A stretch of DNA of 7,920 bases from Candidatus Dormiibacterota bacterium (lineage in GTDB: Bacteria; Chloroflexota; Dormibacteria; UBA8260; Bog-877): the NCBI GenBank assembly GCA_003164475.1, contig PLTL01000013.1, positions 1 through 7,920 of the forward strand, written 5' to 3'. The position numbers and the translations under genes are program-made. Within the stretch, counting starts at the first letter, position 1, and every line of letters begins with the position of its first letter. Shown here one piece after another: positions 1 to 6,452 of this stretch. The notes under the pieces were generated by a model. It ran no database searches. It had not been told where the DNA came from and saw only the letters and a program-made list of their open reading frames with translations.

Positions 1-1
1 G

Positions 2-106
2 CGCGGCTACGTGGATAGCGGCCGCACCGGTGCCAAGGCCGGCGAGGGCTTTTACCGCTACCCCGATCCGGCGTACGCCGCTCCCGACTTCGTGCAGGGC
101 AAGTAG
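2..106 (+). CDS. 3-hydroxyacyl-CoA dehydrogenase, C-terminal end only (partial)
   Basis: Only the last 34 codons are in the window; the gene begins upstream. The reading frame starting at base 2 ends at TAG 104-106 and contains GAKAGEGFYRYPD, the Gly-rich GFY-(Y/R)-Y motif found at the end of the C-terminal domain of 3-hydroxyacyl-CoA and 3-hydroxybutyryl-CoA dehydrogenases. In the known family the enzyme oxidises 3-hydroxyacyl-CoA to 3-ketoacyl-CoA with NAD, in beta-oxidation or in butyrate/acetoacetyl-CoA metabolism. The next gene starts 30 bases downstream on the same strand, so the two are probably co-transcribed. An acetoacetyl-level substrate would link them, but this is inference. With so little sequence, the chain-length class cannot be told. 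Confidence 0.7.
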   Translation, partial: RGYVDSGRTGAKAGEGFYRYPDPAYAAPDFVQGK

Positions 107-136
107 CACCCGACACTGCCACCAACGGAGAGAACC

Positions 137-931
137 ATGGCAGAAGCTGTGAAGCCGCCAGCGTCCCGGACGGGGCTTGCGACGCCCGCCCTGGCGAGCG
201 CATTCAGCATGCCGGTCATATCGCCTCTGACCGAGCGGCCGCCCTATCGCTACCGGGACTGCAAGGCGGTGAACATCCTCTTCACGACCGATTCCACGGT
301 CCTCGAAGGGCTCGTGCCGCCTCCGCTGACGCCCGATCTCGATCAACCCTCGGTGCTCTACATCGGCCACTTCGAGCTCGCCGACTACGACCTGCCCTAC
401 AACGAGGCCGGACTTCTGGTGCCCGTGGTGCGCGACGGCAAACCGGCGGGGTCCTTCGCGGTGGTCCTGTACCTGGACCGAGCCAACCCGATCGTCGGCG
501 GTCGAGAGGTCTATGGCTGGCCCAAGAAAGACGCGGATCAGATCCTCGTCAACGAGGAGGACGGGAGGATCCTCGCCGAGGTGACCCGCTACGGCAGGAA
601 GATCATCAGGGTCACCCTTGCCGTCCGGCAGAAGGTCGATACCATCCCGGAGCGCGCCAACAGTCCCATCTGCTTCCTGAAGGTGATCCCGTCCGTGCAG
701 GTGGATGCTCCGCCCGACGTGCTCAAGCTCAACTCCCTAGTGATCGATCCCGACGTCATCACCGAGCTGCGGGTGGGGGAGGGGACCCTGGAGTTCGGCG
801 ATTCACCGTATGACCCCTTCCTGGCGAAGATTCCCGTCCGGCAAGTGGTCTACTCCGAGGTCATCGTCCACTACTTCACCCTGGGGTACGGGGAGGTCCT
901 GATCGACTATCTGGCCGATCGTCGGGACTGA
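137..931 (+). CDS. acetoacetate decarboxylase family protein (ADC-like)
   Basis: A 264-residue protein, slightly longer than clostridial acetoacetate decarboxylase (244). It matches the family across its length: PPYRYRD near residues 35-41, an FE pair at 79-80, YNEAG at 88-92, and the block REVYGWPKKDA around 123-133. Lys130-Lys131 correspond to the Schiff-base Lys115 and its pKa-lowering neighbour Lys116 in Clostridium acetobutylicum; Glu90 and Glu80 match active-site Glu76 and Glu61. The position of clostridial Arg29 appears to be Cys42 here, so decarboxylation of acetoacetate to acetone is not assured. The wider family includes lyases and hydrolases with other keto-acid substrates. The start is supported by GGAGAGA at 127-133, six bases from the ATG after GGAG. 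The protein is cytosolic, with no signal peptide or membrane segment. It probably forms an operon with the dehydrogenase upstream. Its last 84 codons are duplicated at 6640-6894. Confidence 0.85.
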   Translation: MAEAVKPPASRTGLATPALASAFSMPVISPLTERPPYRYRDCKAVNILFTTDSTVLEGLVPPPLTPDLDQPSVLYIGHFELADYDLPYNEAGLLVPVVRDGKPAGSFAVVLYLDRANPIVGGREVYGWPKKDADQILVNEEDGRILAEVTRYGRKIIRVTLAVRQKVDTIPERANSPICFLKVIPSVQVDAPPDVLKLNSLVIDPDVITELRVGEGTLEFGDSPYDPFLAKIPVRQVVYSEVIVHYFTLGYGEVLIDYLADRRD

Positions 932-973
932 CATTCTGGTCAGCCGGCAGCTCGGGATCAGCTCCGCACTGAT
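677..973 (+). repeat. long direct repeat, left copy (3' end of ADC-like gene plus flank)
   Basis: Left member of a 297-bp direct repeat. Base 677 pairs with base 6640 and the offset of 5963 holds without any gap to 973/6936. My hand count is 27 mismatches (about 91% identity): 22 in the 255 coding bases and 5 in the 42 bases after the stop. Similarity stops at CTGAT (969-973), the closing arm of a small hairpin. The two copies enclose 5666 bases carrying the ScpB-like remnant and cyoABCDE. Confidence 0.9.
928..973 (+). terminator. two tandem small hairpins after the ADC-like gene, possible terminator
   Basis: CTGAC (928-932) and GTCAG (939-943) form a 5-bp stem with a 6-base loop across the stop codon. 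ATCAG (957-961) and CTGAT (969-973) form a second 5-bp stem with a 7-base loop. Both stems recur unchanged after the truncated copy at 6891-6936, where three of the five non-coding differences fall in the first loop. There is no T-tract and the stems are short, so a termination role is only a guess. Confidence 0.35.
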
Positions 974-975
974 AG

Positions 976-1235
976 GTGGTGCGATGCCTCAGCGCGGTCG
1001 GGGAGACCGTCCAGCCATCGCCCGAGCAGGTGGGGATCCTGGGCATCGTCGCCTACTTCGGACAGATCACCCGGACCCAGATCGAGGCCTTCCGCGGCGA
1101 GGGGGACATGGCGGTGACAGCGCCTCGGTGCTCGGCCGCATGGTCCGCCAGGGGCTGCTCGCCAAGGTCCGCTCCGATTGCGGCCTCGGTGCCCCTTACG
1201 TCTACTCGGTTACCGCCAAGGCGTTGCGGGCGTGA
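976..1235 (+). pseudogene. frameshifted remnant of an ScpB-like winged-helix protein
   Basis: Two reading frames together resemble the C-terminal winged-helix domain of ScpB, the kleisin-associated subunit of the SMC chromosome-condensation complex. The first frame (GTG 976 onward) gives PEQVGILGIVAYFGQITRTQ followed by IEAFRGE. The second, from about 1104 to TGA 1235, gives DSASVLGRMVRQGLL and ends APYVYSVTAKALRA. ScpB has the equivalent order: L-x-IIAY-x-QPITR-x-EIE-x-IRG, DS-x-VL-x-x-L-x-x-x-GLI, then P-x-x-Y-x-TT-x-x-FL. The frames join at a run of five G (1101-1105); one extra G there would restore a continuous reading. The N-terminal winged helix of ScpB (about 80-90 residues) is missing, so even when repaired this is a fragment or a stand-alone wHTH protein. 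It begins immediately after the duplicated segment. A sequencing error in the G run is possible. Confidence 0.5.
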
Positions 1236-1399
1236 GAACCTGCGGGCGGCGCGTTCGGCGACGGCGGAAGGCCCGGCTGGGAACCACCGCCGCTCGGCCC
1301 TCGGCGCCAACCCCGCGACGGAGTGATCGGGCACCCGCCCCGAGGGGCCGGAGACCCGGGGTGCCGGCGGGTCGGCGGGCATGATGCCCAGCCGTCAGT

Positions 1400-1452
1400 G
1401 GTCACTCGCCGGGGGCGCTGATGGCGGCGGTGGCCGGCCAGCAGGAGTGACC
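1400..1452. repeat. 8-bp inverted repeat enclosing a 10-bp palindrome
   Basis: GGTCACTC at 1400-1407 is the exact reverse complement of GAGTGACC at 1445-1452. The 37-base spacer contains the perfect palindrome TGGCCGGCCA at 1431-1440. This could be a regulator-binding region, a weak terminator for upstream transcription, or chance in GC-rich DNA. Confidence 0.4.
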
Positions 1453-1499
1453 CCTTGGTCGACAGGCCTGAGCGCGGTCCAATCACCGTGTGCGGCTGC

Positions 1500-1536
1500 G
1501 GGCCAATCTTCTGGAACTACCAGGGTCAATTGGCCC
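1500..1536. promoter_or_regulatory. nested inverted repeat upstream of cyoA, possible operator or leader hairpin
   Basis: GGGCCAAT (1500-1507) and ATTGGCCC (1529-1536) are exact reverse complements. Inside them lies a second perfect hairpin, CTGG (1511-1514) and CCAG (1520-1523), with a 5-base loop. The outer right arm overlaps the palindrome CCCTAGGG (1534-1541). The element ends 123 bases before the cyoA start, in the most AT-rich part of the upstream region, so an operator or 5' leader structure for the oxidase operon is reasonable. No regulator gene is visible in the window. Confidence 0.4.
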
Positions 1537-1659
1537 TAGGGAATATGAGTATCGGCAGAGTATGCTTCCGATCGTTTCGATGAGCGCCATAGCGTTTCCA
1601 GGGTTCGTGGGAGGCCCCCGGGGAGTGGCTCGATCCGCCGCCCGACGCATCACTTCACG

Positions 1660-2601
1660 ATGAGCAGGAAAGCCCGGCCGAGCCTGCGCGCCGCCGCGGC
1701 GGTGATCGTGGTCGCGGCTGTCCTGGTGGGCCTGGTCGCCTATCTGCGGACCGTGAACATCCAAGTCCTGAATCCCAAGGGCACCATCGCCCTCGAAGAG
1801 TTCCACCTCATCGTCTTCGCCGCCGCCCTCAGCCTCCTGGTGGTCGTTCCCGTCTACGTCGTCGCCGTCGCCTTCGCGGTGAGATACCGCGAGGGTCGTG
1901 GCAACGCGACGTACGACCCCACCCTGGAGGGCAACACCAAGGTGGAGCTGGTGTGGTGGGGGCTGCCCACCCTGCTCATCGTGGTGCTCTCGGTGGTGAC
2001 CTGGCTCAGCTCCCAGACGCTGGATCCCTACCGCTCACTGGGCCCGAGCGCCCCGACCACCACCGTCCAGGTCGTGGCCCTGGACTGGAAATGGCTGTTC
2101 ATCTACCCCGACGAGCACATCGCGTCGGTGAACCGGCTGGTGATCCCCGAGGGCGCCCCCGTCCGCCTGCTGATCACCTCCGACGCACCCATGAACTCGC
2201 TCTGGATCCCTCAACTGGCCGGCCAGATCTATGCGATGCCCGGGATGCAGACCCAGCTCAACCTGAAGGCCACCGCTCTGGGCAGCTTCACCGGCCTCTC
2301 GGCCAACATCAGCGGAGCCGGCTTCTCGACCATGAACTTCCAGGCCGTGTCGGTCTCGGCCGCCGGTTTCCAGGCCTGGGTCGAGAGGGCCCGAGGCTCG
2401 GCGGAGCACCTGGACGCGGCGAGCTATGCGAGCCTCGCTCAACCGTCGTCGAATGCCCCGGTGTCCTACTACGTCGACGATGACGCGCAGCTCTTCGAGA
2501 CCATCGTGGGCAGCTACCACCAGGGGTCGAGCGCGGCGGTCGGCATGACCGCGGCGGTGGCCGGCGGCGGGCGCGCCGGGCCGGCCCACGAGGCGGCCTG
2601 A
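1660..2601 (+). CDS. cyoA: cytochrome bo3-type quinol oxidase subunit II
   Basis: A 313-residue membrane-anchored subunit of a heme-copper quinol oxidase. It resembles E. coli CyoA throughout: LNPKGTIALEE at 37-47, VELVWWGLPTLLIVVLSVVT at 95-114, LDWKWLFIYPDEHIASVN at 141-158, and MNSLWIPQLAGQIYAMPGMQ at 178-197, followed by a SGAGFSTMNF block. The protein contains no cysteine. It therefore cannot have the CuA centre of cytochrome c oxidases, which marks it as a quinol-oxidase subunit. Hydrophobic segments lie at about 11-29, 50-74 and 96-117, with a periplasmic-side cupredoxin domain after 130. E. coli CyoA is a lipoprotein with a processed Cys25; here the first helix has no lipobox and probably stays as a membrane anchor. 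The C-terminus is Gly/Ala-rich. The ATG has no clear Shine-Dalgarno sequence and I see no better in-frame start. First gene of the operon; its TGA overlaps the cyoB ATG by one base. Confidence 0.95.
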   Translation: MSRKARPSLRAAAAVIVVAAVLVGLVAYLRTVNIQVLNPKGTIALEEFHLIVFAAALSLLVVVPVYVVAVAFAVRYREGRGNATYDPTLEGNTKVELVWWGLPTLLIVVLSVVTWLSSQTLDPYRSLGPSAPTTTVQVVALDWKWLFIYPDEHIASVNRLVIPEGAPVRLLITSDAPMNSLWIPQLAGQIYAMPGMQTQLNLKATALGSFTGLSANISGAGFSTMNFQAVSVSAAGFQAWVERARGSAEHLDAASYASLAQPSSNAPVSYYVDDDAQLFETIVGSYHQGSSAAVGMTAAVAGGGRAGPAHEAA

Positions 2602-4595
2602 TGACCGTCGCCGGGATCTTCGGACGGCTCACCTGGAGCAACCTCTTCCCGAGCGTGCTGGTGACCCAGACGGCGGTGGTCTCGATGGGGCTCGGGCTGG
2701 TCGCCGTGGTCGCCCTGGTGACCTACCTGCGGCGCTGGCGCTGGCTCTGGAACGAGTGGCTGACCACGGTCGACCCCAAGCGGATCGGGGTCATGTACAT
2801 CATCGTGGCGGTGCTGATGCTGGTCAGGGGTGGGGTCGACGTGATCCTCATGCGCGGCCAGCAGGTGACCTCGGTGGGGGCCGCCGCCGGCGTGGTCCCG
2901 ACCAGCACCTTCCAGCAACTCTTCTCAGCTCACGGCACGATCATGATCTTCTTCGTCGCTATGGGGTTGATGTTCGGCATCATCAACCTGGTGGTGCCGC
3001 TCCAGATCGGGGCTCGCGACGTGGCCTTCCCGTTCCTGAACGCCACCAGCTTCTGGCTGTTCTGTTCCGGGATGGTGCTCATCAACGCCTCCCTCGGCGT
3101 GGGTGAGTTCTCGGCCGCGGGATGGCTCGCCTACCCGCCGCTCTCCGAACTCCAGTACAGCCCGGGGGTGGGGGTCGACTACTGGATCTGGAGCTTGCAG
3201 ATCGCCGGCATCGGCAGCCTGCTCTCGGGGATCAACTTCTTCGTCACCATCCTCCGGATGCGCTGTCGGGGGATGACCCTGATGCGCATGCCACTCTTCA
3301 GCTGGAGCGTGCTGTGCAGCATGTTCCTGGTCATGTTCGCCTTTCCCGTCCTCACCGTGACCCTGACCCTGCTCTTTCTCGACCGGGCCGTGGGAGCCCA
3401 CTTCTTCACCGCGGCCGCGGGCGGCGACATGATGATGTACGTCAACCTGATCTGGGCATGGGGCCACCCTGAGGTGTACATCCTCGTGCTGCCTGGCTTC
3501 GGGATCTTCTCGGAGGTGGTCGCGACCTACTCACGAAAGCCGCTCTTCGGGTATGTCTCGATGGTCCTGGCGCTGGCCGCCATCACCCTGCTCTCCTTCA
3601 CGGTCTGGGTGCACCACTTCTTCACCATGGGGGCGGGGGCCGACGTCAACGCCTTCTTCGGGATCATGACGATGATCATCGCCATCCCCACCGGGGTGAA
3701 GATCTTCAACTGGCTGGCCACGATGTATCGGGGCCGGATCCATTTCAGCGCGCCCATGTACTTCTTCATGGGCTTCATCTTTCTGTTCACGATCGGCGGG
3801 GTCGCCGGGGTCATGCTGGCGATGCCGGCCATCGACTATCAGCTCCACAACAGCCTGTTCCTGGTCGCCCACTTCCACACCATGATCGTCAGCGGGGTGG
3901 TCTTTGGTGACTTCGCCGGGCTGATCTACTGGCTTCCCAAGATCATCGGCTTCAAGATGGACGATCGGCTCCTCAAGTACTCGGCGTGGTGCTGGATCGT
4001 GGGCTTCGTGCTCGCCTTCGGACCCCTCTACCTGCTCGGCTTCATGGGGGCGACCCGGCGGACCAGCCACTACGCCTCCGACACCGGCTGGCAGCCGCTC
4101 TTCGCGGTGGCGGGCCTGGGTGTGGTGATCATCGCAGTGGGCGTGGCGATCATGTTGCTGCAACTGCTGCTCAGCGTGCAACGGCGAAAGCAGAACCGCG
4201 ACACCACCGGGGATCCGTGGAACGGCCGGACCCTGGAGTGGTCGATCCCCTCTCCCGCCCCGGTCTACAACTTCGCGGTGCTGCCCGTGGTGGAGGGCAG
4301 GGACGCGTTCTGGGCGGCCAAGCAGCGGGGCGACGCCTCCGGCGCCGCAGCGGTCCGCTATGTGGACATCCTGCTGCCGGCCAACACCCCGGCCGGGCTG
4401 GCGATCGGGATGCTGGCGTTCGTGGTCGGCTTCGCCCTGATCTGGCAGATGTACTGGGCGACCCCGCTGGCGATCCTCGCCATCATCGTGGTCCTGGCGA
4501 TCCGCACCACCGCCACCGATGACAGTGAGCGCGTCATCACCGCGGCCGAGGTGGAGGGGATCGAGCGGTCCCGGGCGAGGGCGGATCTCGCATGA
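2601..4595 (+). CDS. cyoB: cytochrome bo3-type quinol oxidase subunit I (heme-copper catalytic subunit)
   Basis: At 664 residues it is one longer than E. coli CyoB. It oxidises quinol, reduces oxygen to water and pumps protons across the cytoplasmic membrane. Every redox residue fits the E. coli numbering plus five: His111 and His426 for low-spin heme b, His424 for heme o3, His289, His338 and His339 for CuB, and Tyr293 for the His-Tyr cross-link (WAWGHPEVYI at 285-294). Proton-path residues are also kept: Asp140 and Glu291 (D channel), Lys367 (K channel), and the Arg486-Arg487 pair at the heme propionates. This makes it an A-type oxidase. At the quinol site Arg76, Asp80 and Gln106 match E. 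coli Arg71, Asp75 and Gln101, but E. coli His98 is replaced by Thr103. The gene starts at TGATG after cyoA, with a GAGGCGG-like ribosome site inside the end of cyoA, and overlaps cyoC by four bases. A functional oxidase is likely; the quinone type is uncertain. Confidence 0.97.
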   Translation: MTVAGIFGRLTWSNLFPSVLVTQTAVVSMGLGLVAVVALVTYLRRWRWLWNEWLTTVDPKRIGVMYIIVAVLMLVRGGVDVILMRGQQVTSVGAAAGVVPTSTFQQLFSAHGTIMIFFVAMGLMFGIINLVVPLQIGARDVAFPFLNATSFWLFCSGMVLINASLGVGEFSAAGWLAYPPLSELQYSPGVGVDYWIWSLQIAGIGSLLSGINFFVTILRMRCRGMTLMRMPLFSWSVLCSMFLVMFAFPVLTVTLTLLFLDRAVGAHFFTAAAGGDMMMYVNLIWAWGHPEVYILVLPGFGIFSEVVATYSRKPLFGYVSMVLALAAITLLSFTVWVHHFFTMGAGADVNAFFGIMTMIIAIPTGVKIFNWLATMYRGRIHFSAPMYFFMGFIFLFTIGGVAGVMLAMPAIDYQLHNSLFLVAHFHTMIVSGVVFGDFAGLIYWLPKIIGFKMDDRLLKYSAWCWIVGFVLAFGPLYLLGFMGATRRTSHYASDTGWQPLFAVAGLGVVIIAVGVAIMLLQLLLSVQRRKQNRDTTGDPWNGRTLEWSIPSPAPVYNFAVLPVVEGRDAFWAAKQRGDASGAAAVRYVDILLPANTPAGLAIGMLAFVVGFALIWQMYWATPLAILAIIVVLAIRTTATDDSERVITAAEVEGIERSRARADLA

Positions 4596-5203
4596 GCGTA
4601 CAGGCCGCGCGCGCCGTTCAACACCTCGACCACGAGGTGGAGGCCGACGACCGCGCCGTGTTCGGCTTCTGGGTCTATCTCATGACCGACTGCGTGCTCT
4701 TCGCGAGCCTGTTCGCGACCTACGCGGTCCTGCACAAGAACACCGCGGGCGGCCCGTCCGGCCACCAGCTCTTCGATATGCCCTATGTGCTCGCCGAGAC
4801 CATGGCCCTGCTCACGAGCAGCTTCACTTGCGGTCTGGGGATGCTGGCGGCACGCGACGGCCGGAGGAACGCGGTGGTCGCCTGGTTCACCGCGACCTTC
4901 GCGCTCGGCCTCACCTTCCTCACTCTGGAGCTCGCCGAGTTCCACCACCTGGCCACCACTGGGGCGGGGTGGTCGCGGAGCGGCTTCCTCTCCGCGTACT
5001 TCACCCTGGTCGGGACCCACGGAGTCCACATCACGATCGGATTGATCTGGATGGTGGTGATGATCAGCCGGGTGCTGGGGCCGGGGCTGACCCGGGGCAA
5101 CGTCCGCCGCCTCACCCTGCTCAGCATCTTCTGGCACTTCCTGGATCTGGTCTGGATCTTCATCTTCACCATCGTCTACCTGATGGGATCGGCGCGGGTA
5201 TGA
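4592..5203 (+). CDS. cyoC: cytochrome bo3-type quinol oxidase subunit III
   Basis: A 203-residue integral membrane subunit, nearly the same length as E. coli CyoC (204). It belongs to the COX3 family, which supports stability and sustained proton uptake by subunit I and carries no metal. Five hydrophobic segments are visible at about 23-45, 66-86, 95-115, 134-158 and 178-198. Family landmarks are FGFWVYLMTDCVLFASLFAT at 24-43, LELAEF at 112-117, GTHGVHITIGLIWM at 141-154 and FWHFLDLVWIFIFTIVYL at 180-197. The start ATG lies in an ATGA overlap with the cyoB stop, with a purine-rich GAGGGCGG upstream, a pattern typical of translational coupling. Its own stop overlaps the cyoD start in the same way. 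Nothing looks damaged. Confidence 0.95.
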   Translation: MSVQAARAVQHLDHEVEADDRAVFGFWVYLMTDCVLFASLFATYAVLHKNTAGGPSGHQLFDMPYVLAETMALLTSSFTCGLGMLAARDGRRNAVVAWFTATFALGLTFLTLELAEFHHLATTGAGWSRSGFLSAYFTLVGTHGVHITIGLIWMVVMISRVLGPGLTRGNVRRLTLLSIFWHFLDLVWIFIFTIVYLMGSARV

Positions 5204-5577
5204 GCCAGCACGCCGGCACCGAGCGGCTCGATTCGGGATTGGCCCATGCCGGGGTGCGCTCCTACGTCAGTGGGTTCGCGATCTCGATCCTCTTCACGAT
5301 CGCGGCCTACCTCATGGTCACCGATCGGGTGCTACCCACCGGACCGCTGATCGCCGTGATCCTGGTCGTCGCGCTGGCCCAGTTCGGCACCCAGCTGTAC
5401 TGCTTCCTTCACCTCGGCACCGAGTCGCGGCCGCGCTGGAAGCTCCTCATGTTCATCGCCATGGCGATCATCGTGCTGATCCTGGTGCTCGGCTCGCTCT
5501 GGATCATGCGCAACCTCGACAGCCGGATGACCACTCCTCAGCAGGAGCAGTACATGAACTCCCAGGGGGGGATCTAG
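5200..5577 (+). CDS. cyoD: cytochrome bo3-type quinol oxidase subunit IV
   Basis: A 125-residue small subunit with three predicted helices at about 22-42, 49-70 and 85-104, the CyoD/COX4-pro arrangement. The best landmarks are VRSYVSGFAISILFT near 19-33, FGTQLYCFLHLGTESRPRWK at 62-81 and GSLWIMRNLDSRM at 98-110, which parallel the E. coli VQVLVHLVCFLHM and GSIWIMWNLN blocks. In E. coli this subunit helps assemble the CuB site of subunit I; it has no cofactors. The protein is about 16 residues longer than E. coli CyoD (109), mostly a hydrophilic Gln/Asn/Gly-rich tail after the third helix. I chose ATG 5200 because it overlaps the cyoC stop as ATGA and gives the normal N-terminus. The same frame stays open upstream to 4519, but that stretch is an out-of-frame reading of cyoB/cyoC. 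Confidence 0.93.
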   Translation: MSQHAGTERLDSGLAHAGVRSYVSGFAISILFTIAAYLMVTDRVLPTGPLIAVILVVALAQFGTQLYCFLHLGTESRPRWKLLMFIAMAIIVLILVLGSLWIMRNLDSRMTTPQQEQYMNSQGGI

Positions 5578-5580
5578 GCG

Positions 5581-6438
5581 ATGCGAGGCTGGCGGGCCTA
5601 CCTCGCGGTGGCCAAGCCGTCGATGGTCCTGGCCAACGTGCTCACCGCCGCGGCGGGCTTCATGCTCGCCGCTCGAGGTCGGGCCACCTTCACCCTGGCG
5701 CCGGCGCTGCTGGGTACGGCGCTGGTGGCGGCGGCCGCGTGCGCGGTCAACAACCTGACGGATCGGGAGATCGACCGGAGGATGCCGCGCACTCGGAACC
5801 GGCCCCTGGCAACCGGGACGGTGTCGGCGGGCAGGGCGATGGCGCTGTACGGGCTCCTGGGCGGCGCCGGGGTCGCCGTCCTGGCCGTGTTCGTCAACTG
5901 GCTCACGGTCGCCATCGGCACCGGCGCTTTTCTCCTCTACACGGTGGGCTACGCGCTGGCCAAGCGGCGCTCAGCTCACGCAACCGTGATCGGCGCCCTC
6001 CCCGGGGCGGCCTCGGTGGCGGGGGGATACTGTGCCGTCAGGGGACGGATCGACGCCACCGTGGTGGTGCTCTTCGTGATGCTGGCGCTCTGGCAGATTC
6101 CGCATTTCGCGGCGATCGCCATCTACCTCGGCGATGAGTACCGTGCCGCCGGTCTGCCCGTGATGATCGTGGCCGAGCGCATGCGAGCCACCAAGCTGGA
6201 GATGGTGCTCTGCATGGGGGCATTCCTGGGCGCGGCCGCCGCGCTCACGCTGGTCGGCGGTGCCGGGATCACCTCACTGGTCATCGCAGCGACCGTCGGT
6301 GCCGCGTGGTTGGCGCTCGGCCTTCGCGGCTTCAGGGCAGTGGACGACACCGCCTGGGGGCGCAGGGTGTTCCGCTTCTCCCTGGTGGTGATGGTTGCGA
6401 TCTCGGTATCGATCGGGGTGGGCGGGATCCTGCCCTGA
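5581..6438 (+). CDS. cyoE: protoheme IX farnesyltransferase (heme O synthase)
   Basis: A 285-residue UbiA-family polytopic membrane enzyme that adds a farnesyl group from farnesyl diphosphate to heme B, making the heme O needed by subunit I. The first Asp-rich diphosphate/Mg motif is present as NNLTDREIDRRMPRTRNRPL at 57-76 (Asn58, Asp61, Asp65), as in E. coli NNYIDRDIDRKMERTKNR. The second conserved region is WQIPHFAAIAIYLGDEYRAA at 171-190, followed by GLPVM. The length is close to E. coli CyoE (296). It starts three bases after the cyoD stop; the G-rich run at the end of cyoD can serve as ribosome site. No heme A synthase (ctaA) is seen nearby, so the oxidase is predicted to carry heme O rather than heme A, although ctaA could lie elsewhere. 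A GC-rich hairpin covers the stop codon, so this is probably the last gene of the operon. Confidence 0.95.
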   Translation: MRGWRAYLAVAKPSMVLANVLTAAAGFMLAARGRATFTLAPALLGTALVAAAACAVNNLTDREIDRRMPRTRNRPLATGTVSAGRAMALYGLLGGAGVAVLAVFVNWLTVAIGTGAFLLYTVGYALAKRRSAHATVIGALPGAASVAGGYCAVRGRIDATVVVLFVMLALWQIPHFAAIAIYLGDEYRAAGLPVMIVAERMRATKLEMVLCMGAFLGAAAALTLVGGAGITSLVIAATVGAAWLALGLRGFRAVDDTAWGRRVFRFSLVVMVAISVSIGVGGILP

Positions 6439-6452
6439 GGCCGGGCTCAGGG
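6433..6452 (+). terminator. GC-rich hairpin over the cyoE stop codon, likely operon terminator
   Basis: CCCTGAG (6433-6439) and CTCAGGG (6446-6452) form a perfect 7-bp stem with a 6-base loop, and the cyoE TGA lies in the left arm. There is no T-run after it, as is common for intrinsic terminators in high-GC actinobacteria. Its position at the exact end of a five-gene operon supports the call. Confidence 0.55.

Larger units (their letters stand above)
1236..1659. other. gene-poor region upstream of cyoA with several inverted repeats
   Basis: I see no credible gene in these 424 bases: the open frames on either strand have Arg/Pro/Gly-rich translations typical of antisense or non-coding GC-rich DNA. 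It holds a GGGCA-TGA-TGCCC hairpin at 1377-1389, an 8-bp inverted repeat at 1400-1407/1445-1452 enclosing the palindrome TGGCCGGCCA (1431-1440), CAGGCCTG at about 1466-1473, and a nested hairpin at 1500-1536. The stretch 1500-1600 is the least GC-rich part and probably contains the cyo promoter. TATGCT (1561-1566) and TAGCGT (1590-1595) fit a loose TANNNT -10 box, but neither has a good -35 element at the right distance. Confidence 0.5.

Noticed and set aside
976..1235. Programmed ribosomal frameshift joining the two ScpB-like frames
   Set aside because: Five G with no downstream pseudoknot that I can support. A deleted base or sequencing error is simpler, and the gene also lacks its N-terminal domain.
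1544..1595. A definite sigma-70 promoter for cyoA
   Set aside because: TATGCT and TAGCGT fit only a loose -10 pattern and no -35 element lies at 16-19 bases, so no firm call was made.
2035..2589. Minus-strand open frame of 184 codons opposite cyoA
   Set aside because: Antisense shadow with low-complexity Arg/Gly-rich translation and no motif.
3531..4181. Long minus-strand open frame opposite cyoB (216 codons)
   Set aside because: The His/Asp/Glu/Gly-rich translation is the mirror of conserved membrane-protein codons; cyoB on the plus strand is certain.
4519..5199. Plus-strand extension upstream of cyoD
   Set aside because: It is the cyoD frame read back through cyoB/cyoC in the wrong phase, Arg/Pro/Gly-rich. 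The true start is ATG 5200.
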